A stretch of 64,000 nt of DNA from Allomyces macrogynus ATCC 38327 (taxonomy: Eukaryota > Blastocladiomycota > Blastocladiomycetes > Blastocladiales > Blastocladiaceae): contig GG745339.1 in assembly GCA_000151295.1 (NCBI GenBank), positions 737,950-801,949 on the forward strand, given 5' to 3'. Below, in pieces: positions 56,597 through 64,000 of the stretch. Numbering within the stretch: position 1 is the first letter of the stretch; each line of letters starts with the position of its first letter. Made by a program: the position numbers and the translations under genes. The notes beneath the pieces are model-generated. The model was not told the DNA's origin, did not search any database, and worked only from the letters and a program-made list of their open reading frames with translations.

Positions 56597-57188
56597 GCAC
56601 AATGGCCGGAAGCGCGAAGGTTTATCGCGGGCATCCGAACCACGGCCGCATCGTCGCCCATCCGTAGCCAGTGCAGCCGAATTTAAATCATGTGTTTTGT
56701 CACGCTGGTTGCACCGAGGAGTCGTTTCATTTCATTTGCACGCACCTCTCCACGTTACCTATCGAAGCGAGCACGCTTCAGGTCACAACCCGTCGCCAGC
56801 GTCGCCACACATCGCGACTTGCTGCAAACGACGGCGCCATCCAACTACAACCCGAGATTGTAACCAGAACGGAGGCGCTGGCCACATTGGCATGACCGCG
56901 TTTGACGAACCATGATGGAAACACGTTTGCCTTGTCGATGGCGCTGTGACGTCCGCAGCCTTGTTGCGGCCATGTTGGGCCATATCGGCTAGAGTGCCGG
57001 CCGGCATGCGCTCCAGCACGCACGACTGCAACAACACGGGACGACGCTGACCTTTGCCGTCCACCGCACGATTCGGCACCCATTTTATATAAATACGGGG
57101 CAGCGCGTCGCTCGCGTCGTCCCAACGCGTCTTTCTCTCCCCGTACATCAACATCCTCGCCTGCTGCTGCCAGATCGCAAAGCCCATC
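56597..57188. other. Intergenic region with TATA box of the F-box gene
   Basis: 592 bp between SF3B3 and the first F-box gene. It holds a strong TATA box and no recognised gene. Confidence 0.5.
57086..57095 (+). promoter_or_regulatory. TATA box of first F-box/LRR gene
   Basis: TATATAAATA about 95 bp before the ATG at 57189. It is the best TATA box in the window. Confidence 0.55.
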
Positions 57189-59466
57189 ATGCCCAACTCG
57201 AGCTGTTCTGCCCATGCCGACGCGTCGCCGTGCCCGAGCCCGCACATGCTCAACCTGCCCGAGGAGCTCCTCTGCTTAATCGCCGAGCATGTTGCCGCGG
57301 GCGGATATTCCACGCGCGCCTACGACGATTCCGAAGACGATCGCGAGGACGACCTTGACGACGATTCAGATACTCTCGACCTCCACGACCACGACGCACC
57401 CGACGCGAGTGCTGTCGGCCACCACGGCTGCGTTCCCGTGCGGTCGACCGTCGCTAGGACCCTCGTCTCGCTGCGCGAAACTTGCACAACGTGGGAACGT
57501 GTCGTGAACACGGTATTGCGCTGGCACGTCGCCTTGTCTCGATATCGCGTGGAATCGCACGCTGCCGCATCCAACCTACTTTCGGCTCGATATCGCGCCG
57601 AGGTGCGACGGTGTCTCGTGGTTTCCTGAGCTGTTTGTCGAGGAGCGGCCGTTTGCGAGCGAGCTGACGCCCATTCGAGCCGTCTCGTCGCCAACCATGG
57701 TCGTCGCTGCCAGTGCGGAAGGGAGCTGCGACGTGCTCAGGATCCACGCAGACCGCGTGCGCTCAGTTCATTTGGAACGGTTATGGCGCCCGAACGCGGG
57801 TCCGGTCGAAAATGCGAGCAACATCCAGCTCGCACATTTGGGTCTGTCCACGATTCTCGCACGTATGGCGGCCCGGTTCCGGCACTTGGCCATGCTCTCC
57901 ATTGACGCTGTTCTTCCCGCGTCCTCGCTCGTCCTGGCTCTCGGTATTCTCAGCCCAACGTTGCACGAGCTCTCCACCGCGGTCAACGGCAACTGGAACG
58001 AGGCAGCGGTCATGGTGACGTTGCCACACTTGCGCAAGCTCGACCTGACCGTGCACAACGTGGAACCCGACGACGCGCCGGTGCAGACCCTGATCTCGGC
58101 GCCGCGGCTGAACGTGTTACGTTGTCGAGCCGACGCGATCCACCCGGACCTGGTCGACCGCCATCTCATGCGGTTCCCCGACTTGCACGAGCTCGACGTC
58201 AAGGGCACGTTGATCGATTTGTCCGACGATGCCGTGGCCGCGGCGCCATCCGCCACGGCGCCATTTTGGTCGGCGTTGCGCACTCTACTCTTGCCCGCAC
58301 CGATATTTGCACACATGTTCGCCGCGTGCCGCGAACAGATTCTACCGTGTCTCGTGACGCTCGGGATCGCCGGCAACGCCGACTCGCGATTGCAGCTCGC
58401 GAGCTTACGGTGGCCAGCAATGCCCAAGTTGAAACGCGCCGAGGTCAACAACGTGGTTGTACCGCCATCGCTATTTGCCACCTTGGCGCACGCTGCCCCG
58501 CAACTCGCGCAGCTCGACGTGGTGGATTGCTCACTTGCGCCCAACTGCAGTCTGCCCGGGCAGTTCACGTTCCCGGCCCTGACGCATCTTCGTGCCGGCA
58601 GCATGGACGTGGCTTCGTTCTTTGCTGCTTCCACTGCCGCACCGGTCCTGACCGCGGTCGACGTGCACGCCGATGAGCCAGAGTCGAGGTCGCTCCCGTC
58701 GCTCCCGTGGACCTCCGTCGAGTCCTTGACGATCACATCGACCTCGGTTCCGCCCGTCGTTTGCGGCGCTGACCTCGACGCGTTGCCGTGGCTCACGGCT
58801 CTGTCCCTTCCCGCCATGGATTGGGCCAATAACGACCTGCCCGTTCTCAGCACCGTCACGCACCTCGCCGCTCCCGCCACGACCATTTCAGCCCTGGCCA
58901 TGGGCATGCGCACGCGCAATGTGGCCTCGCTTGCCGTCGCGATCCACGACGGTCCTCTGCGTGCAGTTCCAGATCACGCACCGCTGCGCCACGTGTTGGC
59001 GCCCCTCGTCGAACCGGCGGTTCTCGGCACGCTCTCGCGCATGGTGACACTCGAAACGGTCAATGTACGCATGGTCGCGGCGCCGCGCGGCATGCCCGTC
59101 CCACTCGTCCTCGAGTACCGCAGCAAGCACCCGCTCTGGCGCGCGCTCCCGAAACTTGTGATGCGCTCTCGGGTCGTGAGCGCGCTGGTCGTGCGCGTCG
59201 AGGCCGTCGACGACGAGGCCACGGCCGCGAGCGAGATTGTTGCCGTCGCGCAATGGGCTGCCGGGTCAAGGACGGGTTCGACTGGGGATCGCGCGCGTCC
59301 CGCATGGGCGCCCTGGGCCAAGGCACCGGGCCGCACTGTGCTCCCAGTCCAGGTGCTCGTCGGCAACGACGCGCCCGTGCGCGACCAGCTGCTTGCGGCG
59401 TTTGGCAAGCTCGACCCGAAGCGCATCGCAGCTCGCGTCGTCATTACGAGCTCGCGCGAAGAGTAA
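57189..59466 (+). CDS. F-box/LRR-like protein, copy 1, with a frameshift
   Basis: The first frame (57189-57629) gives an F-box-like start (MLNLPEELLCLIAEHV ... SLRETCTTWERVVNTVLRW) with an acidic insert. The rest lies in another frame, open through 59466 (589 aa from its first ATG at 57697). Aligned to the intact paralogue at 60297, homology switches frame at about 57520-57545: the second frame's LDIAWNRTLPHPTYFRLDIA then PRCDGVSW matches the paralogue's LDLSLDV...GVSW block without gaps. No intron fits. So this is either a sequencing error or a real frameshift that splits the F-box from the repeat domain. The repeat domain has many leucine-rich strands (AHLGLSTILARM, LVLALGILSPTLHELS, LPHLRKLDLTV). 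F-box/LRR proteins pick substrates for SCF ubiquitin ligases. Confidence 0.6.
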
Positions 59467-60296
59467 GTGGCGTGGGCCGCGCTGTCTGGTGTCTTCACAT
59501 TGTGTATTTTACCTCGGAACCATTTGGCTTCATATTTATCTCGAGTGCAAACTGTCTTTGCTCATGTGGAATGCCTGTTGGAATGTGGACACCAAAACAT
59601 CTTTTTGCTTGCGTTTGGCGCTGTGCTGTTGTTCCACTTCCATGCTTCCATGTCAACACAGCGTCAACACAAGGTCCTCGCTGTGAAATTAATATCTGGC
59701 TTCGTTCTCTTCCACTTCCCCCATTCAATCCTCTTGCCAGCCACATCAGCAACATATCTGCAGCAAATAGACCAAAAACGCCTGCACCTGGAAACACAAT
59801 GTGTGACCGCCCCATTGTCCGGCCGCTGCCAAAACTGCGCTTGCTCGACCTTCCTGGCAACGTTCTGTGCCTCATCGCTGAAAATATTTGTTGTAGGGAT
59901 TTTTAATGTGGTGACCATGTCTCCCAATGCTGTGTTAGCAGCAGTTTTTTGCAAGAATGGAGATGACTTGCCCGCCACTTTGCCTTTTGCCCAACTCTGC
60001 ACTCCATCGTCTGCTTCTGCTCCTGGACTCCGATCATCATTTGCGAGCGAGCTGTCGCGTTTGTCTGCGCTTGTTCGCACATCATTGCCAGCATCGAACC
60101 CCTCCCGTTGTTGGCTGGCGTCAGTTGCCGTGCTTCCACGTCAGTAAATATGAAACCTGGACCCCTTCATTAGTTCTCCTCGCTCGCCCCGCTGCTGCCC
60201 ATTGTTCCTCTCACGCAACAGTCGTTTGCACTCTTCAAGACTCGTGTCCCCTAGCAACGTTACCAGTCCATCTTCCACACCTCCATCAGTGCCACA
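59467..60296. other. Spacer containing decayed F-box copy
   Basis: 830 bp between the two main F-box genes, clearly lower in GC than copy 1. It carries the truncated F-box relic listed separately and otherwise no gene. Confidence 0.5.
59799..60150 (+). pseudogene. Truncated F-box relic, copy 2
   Basis: From ATG 59799 the frame reads MCDRPIVRPLPKLRLLDLPG then NVLCLIAENICC. It parallels the F-box start of copy 3 (KLQLLDLPDEVLYLIAQYA) and copy 1. It stops at 59906. Further on, in a different frame, LRASCRVCLRLFAHH (about 60035-60080) recalls the second half of the F-box (LRNTCCAWRRI). No repeat domain follows. It is best read as a decayed duplicate. Confidence 0.55.
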
Positions 60297-62549
60297 ATGA
60301 TCTTTCAGCCAGTCGTCGTTTCAGCGCCACCGTGTTGTAAACTGCAGCTGCTCGATCTTCCCGACGAAGTATTGTACCTAATTGCCCAGTACGCCGTGTA
60401 TGTCGAGTTCGATCGAGAAGGGGCGGGAAACCACAGCAATCTCGACACGAACGGTGATCTCAAAACAGAAAGCGTCCTTGCCTCCTTCCCCAACGTCGCT
60501 AACAGGCGAACCTTTGTTGCCCTGCGCAATACTTGTTGTGCCTGGAGACGTATTACGAGCACCATCTCCTCGCACCTCGACCTCTCTCTTGATGTGAAAC
60601 TGTGGTCGTTGGCATTGAGCCATTTTGAAATTGGGCCCAGTCGTCATGGCGTTTCTTGGTCCCCCATTTTGGACCTCGAGGAGCATACGGGCAATTTGCT
60701 GCCTGTTCGATGCACAATGTTGGCGACGACGATTTCTGTCACACTCGGCAACTATCAGAAACTCAAGATTCCCACGGGTGCCGTGTCTTCGATCCGATTG
60801 CGTCAAGACCATGGAGAGGACCTCGAAAACGCCCACTTGGGGCTCTCGACAATACTTGCGCGGATGGCAGTTCGGTTCCAGAACTTGACCGTTTTTGAGG
60901 TGGACACTGTACTTCCCGCTCCTGCGCTTGTTTTGGCCCTTGGCATCTTGAGCCCAACGTTGCAAGCGCTCTCGATCGCTGTTTTTGGAGAATGGAACAA
61001 CGTCGCGGCCATGTTGACGTTGCCCCGCTTGCGCAAGCTGAACCTGGTCCTTCAAGGTCTGGACGGTGAGTTACAGATGCTTCCCACGGCGCCACGTTTG
61101 AAGAGTCTGCATTGCCGGGCAAACAAAGTCCACCCCAACCTGATTGACCACCTTGCTGCGAAAGTCTGGTTCCTGCGCCAGATCACGTTGCATGGCCAGG
61201 TGGTCAAGATGGTCAAGTGTGGAGCGCCGTCTCAGCTGTCCACCATGTCGCCTTCATCATTATCAGTGCTGCGCTCAGTGCGCTCGCTGAACGTGTCGAA
61301 ACCAGTCTTAGCTCACCTGTTGGCCGGATGGCATGAACCACATTTCCTGCACCTGGATTCGCTGACGATATTTGGTGGTGTGCGGAACTGCACGCCGCTT
61401 CCCCACGAGCTTTTCTGGATGACGCCACGGCTCACGCATGCCAAATTCGACCAGATGTCCGTGCCTTTCAAGTTTTTTGTCGATTTGTCGCAGGCCGCTC
61501 CACACCTCTTGCAGCTTGACGTGACGCAGTGCTGGATCCATTATGACAATGTGTTCTGTCACCAGCTCACGTTCCCGGCCCTCAATCGGCTTTGCATTGT
61601 CGGCTCGGCTGTTGCCAAGTTCTTCTGCCAGCATGTGGTTGCACCTGCTCTGGCCGCAGTTGAATTCGACATGGAAAGAAGGGCGGGGCCAGTTCCAGTG
61701 CTTCCATGGCTGACCCTTCAAGAAGTGACGCTCAGGGCGACAAAGGCGTCGATACTGGAATCCATGCTCATCAACGGTGCCAATCTTGATGATTTGCACC
61801 AGCTCAAGAATCTCAACTTGCTGCACCACCCTGTGGCCTGGACCCATGTCCCGCCCGTGCTCAACTCTGTCATGTCTCTTGCGGCGCCGTCTGCTGTACT
61901 GTTAAAACTGTTTGCAGACGATTTTGCTTGCAGCAACCTGAAGAGCCTGACAGCAACATCCAAGGACGTTCTGAGTGCTGTTCCGTCGTCCGCGCCGCTC
62001 CGCCGTGTCTCAGCTCACGCTGTATCACCCTTGGTGCTGGAAAGACTCTCGCGCATTCGCACGCTCAAGACCATGGACGTGCAGTCGATTGTCCCGCACC
62101 GTTCAGTGGGTCTGCTGACGTTGGAATACCACAGCAGCAGTGAACTGTGGCGCGTGCTTCCCCACACGGTCGTCAACCTTCGAATTGCTGATGGGTATGT
62201 CGTACGCGTTGGTCATGTCGATCAAGACGTGGAAGCCGTGGTGCGCGAGATTATGGCAGTCGCCACCTGGGCCCTTGGATTCAAGACGGTGTCCCTCTAC
62301 TCGAACAGCGCAAACCAAACACCGCAAGTGGTTACAATTTGGGGCGAATGGACCAAACCTGTCCCCGGCCGTGATGCGTTCCCGTTCACCGTGGTTGTCG
62401 ATGGTCATGACGCTTTGGTCAAACGGCTTGCGGAAGAGTTGGGCAAGTTGAACCCAAAGCGTGTCAACGCCAATGTCGTCCGCTCGGACCAAGAGGGGAG
62501 CGCCAAGCGTTGGGCGATGATGCTTGCTTCCATGCTCCATCGACTCTAG
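60297..62549 (+). CDS. F-box/LRR-like protein, copy 3 (intact)
   Basis: A single exon of 750 aa. The F-box lies at residues about 17-90: LQLLDLPDEVLYLIAQYAVY, a short polar insert, then FVALRNTCCAWRRITSTISS. The remainder is an irregular leucine-rich array (for example AHLGLSTILARMAVRFQNLT, LVLALGILSPTLQALS, LPRLRKLNLVLQGLDGELQM) shared with copy 1. It ends with FPFTVVVDGHDALVKRLAEE and LGKLNPKRVNANVV, also mirrored in copy 1 (FGKLDPKRIAARVV). The expected role is substrate recognition in an SCF ubiquitin ligase, with the F-box binding Skp1. Codon third positions are much less GC-biased than in copy 1, so the two copies have drifted in composition or come from different backgrounds. Confidence 0.7.
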   Translation: MIFQPVVVSAPPCCKLQLLDLPDEVLYLIAQYAVYVEFDREGAGNHSNLDTNGDLKTESVLASFPNVANRRTFVALRNTCCAWRRITSTISSHLDLSLDVKLWSLALSHFEIGPSRHGVSWSPILDLEEHTGNLLPVRCTMLATTISVTLGNYQKLKIPTGAVSSIRLRQDHGEDLENAHLGLSTILARMAVRFQNLTVFEVDTVLPAPALVLALGILSPTLQALSIAVFGEWNNVAAMLTLPRLRKLNLVLQGLDGELQMLPTAPRLKSLHCRANKVHPNLIDHLAAKVWFLRQITLHGQVVKMVKCGAPSQLSTMSPSSLSVLRSVRSLNVSKPVLAHLLAGWHEPHFLHLDSLTIFGGVRNCTPLPHELFWMTPRLTHAKFDQMSVPFKFFVDLSQAAPHLLQLDVTQCWIHYDNVFCHQLTFPALNRLCIVGSAVAKFFCQHVVAPALAAVEFDMERRAGPVPVLPWLTLQEVTLRATKASILESMLINGANLDDLHQLKNLNLLHHPVAWTHVPPVLNSVMSLAAPSAVLLKLFADDFACSNLKSLTATSKDVLSAVPSSAPLRRVSAHAVSPLVLERLSRIRTLKTMDVQSIVPHRSVGLLTLEYHSSSELWRVLPHTVVNLRIADGYVVRVGHVDQDVEAVVREIMAVATWALGFKTVSLYSNSANQTPQVVTIWGEWTKPVPGRDAFPFTVVVDGHDALVKRLAEELGKLNPKRVNANVVRSDQEGSAKRWAMMLASMLHRL

Positions 62550-63463
62550 CTCAGCGCCATCAAAATTCACCAAGCCTTTCAATTTTCTCTATTAGCACCC
62601 CTGAAGCGCTCTTTGACAATTGCAATTAATTACCTTGACGTTGGTAAACGCGTTTTTTCTTCCATGTTATTGTCCATGAGCGCGCTAACCACAGCCTCTG
62701 CAATCTTCTTGTGCACGAGCAAGTCCAAACTGGCAGACCCCGGACGAATCAAGAACCATTAAGAATAAGAGAGAGCCCAGCGCTGATGCTTATTTTGCTC
62801 GTGGCTTCCTTGGTCAACATCACGCATAGTCCCATGACTTAAATTTCGCAATCATGCCCAATTCCAACAGCGGAGGGTGGACGCAACATTTCGTTCAAGG
62901 CAGCTAAACTTCACGCTCCCAAATTTTGCGTACTGGGTCTGTCTGATTTGGCAGATGCGGTGATGCTGGTTCAGAGGAGCATTACGTGAGATGCTCACAC
63001 CAGCCAGCTTGCAGCATCCAAAAACAGCTGCGAAACGAGCGCACCACTCACACTCATGCGGCACCAGGGACGAATAAACGCTTGGATGGCGGGAGATGCC
63101 TGATCGATGATTGGCGGGGCGTCGATTCCGTCAGTTTTGAAAGCATCACGCCACTCCAGGAATAGGTGACCGATGCATGTGTGCCGTCAACAGTTGTCAT
63201 ACTCTTTCGCTATTCTGAGCAATCCACCTCGTTTTGAAGCTCTTCTTGATGTGCCGCTTCACCACACTTGGCAAGCTCAAAGCAGCGGCAGTTTAATTCT
63301 CTTCTTGAGTGTTCTTCCTCCAACTGGCAAGGGAAAATTTTGACCAAAAGCAGCGACGAACAGCCCTCCAAAGGTGTTTTACAGATAGGTACATCACAAA
63401 TGCGCGCCAACAAAGAGACCGCGCTGATGAGCGAACGAGCACAACAATCTTTCACCCTCCATC
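62550..63463. other. Intergenic region, AT-richer, no gene seen
   Basis: 914 bp after the intact F-box gene. It is lower in GC than the window average. Short open frames exist on both strands without motifs or splice structure. Confidence 0.5.
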
Positions 63464-64000
63464 TCAGTCCAACAACTCCACCTCCACATGCCCATTCACC
63501 ACACTCGCCGCGACACTCGCAGCCACGGGCGTCGTCCCCGCATGCGCACGACGTGTCCACGCGCCCGACGCGGCACCACCAATCCCGACCGCCTGCACAC
63601 CCCCACCCTCCTCGTCGACATCCACTGCGGCCATGGCCGTCCACCGCCACCGATCAGCCGACGGCCGGCCGGACGGCGTATGCACGACTTTCGCGCGCGC
63701 CGACCCGATCACCGACGACGCCTTGACGTCGACGCGGGCCAGATACGGCGGAAGGGCCGGTGGGTCAGCGGGCGGGTCAGGTGCAGACGATGACGGCCAC
63801 CACGACGAGCCCGCGACCGCAGCGCTCCCAGCGGGCGGAGCAGCAGGCGCCTTCTTGGGTTCCGGCGCGGGCGGCGGCGGGACGAGCGGGTCCGGAACAA
63901 CGAGCACGCGAACTCCGCCATTCACGGCCGACGCGCGCACCTTGGACCCGCCACGGACCGGCTGCACAACCGCCACATGCACGCGGCCATTGGTCGTAGA
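63464..64000 (-). CDS. C-terminal part of an unidentified protein (5' end beyond window)
   Basis: The frame is open from the right edge (codon starting at 64000) to a stop at 63464, giving 179 residues. Two short segments have a valine-rich beta-strand pattern with Asn-Gly turns (TNGRVHVAVVQPVRGGSKVR and SAVNGGVRVLVVP near the edge; SVVNGHVEVELLD at the end). This recalls DUF4097-like or adhesin-type repeats in which strands read xNGxVxV. Between them is a Pro/Ala/Ser-rich insert and a segment with two Trp (SADRWRWTAMAAVDVDEEGG). Family and function are unknown, and the start and possible introns lie outside the window. Confidence 0.5.
   Translation of the reverse strand, partial: STTNGRVHVAVVQPVRGGSKVRASAVNGGVRVLVVPDPLVPPPPAPEPKKAPAAPPAGSAAVAGSSWWPSSSAPDPPADPPALPPYLARVDVKASSVIGSARAKVVHTPSGRPSADRWRWTAMAAVDVDEEGGGVQAVGIGGAASGAWTRRAHAGTTPVAASVAASVVNGHVEVELLD

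Noticed and set aside
59467..60296. A functional middle F-box gene
   Set aside because: Stop 36 codons after the ATG, frame changes and no repeat domain; treated as a relic.

Overview
The window is nuclear DNA of a compact, GC-rich eukaryote. The gene set points to a flagellated (zoosporic) fungus, most likely Blastocladiomycota (Allomyces/Catenaria-like). Fungal-type genes (an NDT80/PhoG transcription factor, an Oac1-like carrier, Yvh1, Laa1, Sec20, Pre7, Rse1/SF3B3) sit beside genes normally kept only by ciliated organisms (CFAP410, DNAAF11/LRRC6, LEKR1). Nearly every gene is split by short GT-AG introns, mostly 52-112 nt with a few up to about 150, with donors such as GTGCGT, GTACGT and GTCCGT. 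The phylum is inferred; the spliceosomal gene structure and ciliary genes are seen directly.

Layout. 0-10 kb: a secreted/membrane Ser/Thr-rich protein cut by the left edge (-), a START lipid-transfer protein (+), CFAP410 (+), a PHD-JmjC histone demethylase (-) and a PCID2/Thp1-type PCI protein (+). 10-24.5 kb: HEATR5/Laa1 (-), LEKR1 (+), a GRAM-TBC-EF-hand RabGAP (-) and a probable BORCS6-like BORC subunit (-). 25-34.6 kb: a TspO-like membrane protein (+), a secreted proteinase K-like protease (-), tRNA-Leu(CAA) (-), a mitochondrial-type small protein (-), a Gfd2-like exonuclease-fold protein (-), Yvh1/DUSP12 (+) and COX17 (+). 35-48.8 kb: a polyQ NDT80-family regulator (-), an NDUFA4/B12D-like protein (+), an Oac1-like carrier (-), two small disordered proteins (-), a histidine phosphatase (-), proteasome beta-6 (-) and a WW/RS protein (+). 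48.8-57 kb: a small probable mitochondrial protein (-), SEC20 (+), DNAAF11 (-) and SF3B3 (+). 57-62.5 kb: a tandem array of F-box/LRR-like genes (one frameshifted, one decayed, one intact). The right edge cuts an unidentified protein (-).

Most genes are housekeeping and are packed in divergent or convergent pairs, with 60-130 bp between convergent stop codons. Themes that recur are vesicle traffic (Laa1, TBC RabGAP, BORC, Sec20), splicing (SF3B3, WW/RS), mitochondrial respiration (COX17, NDUFA4-like, Oac1) and cilium assembly (CFAP410, DNAAF11, LEKR1).

I found no mobile element, CRISPR array, virus or clearly new multi-gene system. The least ordinary stretch is the F-box/LRR array at 57-62.5 kb. 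Gene models were made by hand: exon ends were checked for reading-frame continuity, but no database search was run. Family names rest on remembered family motifs.
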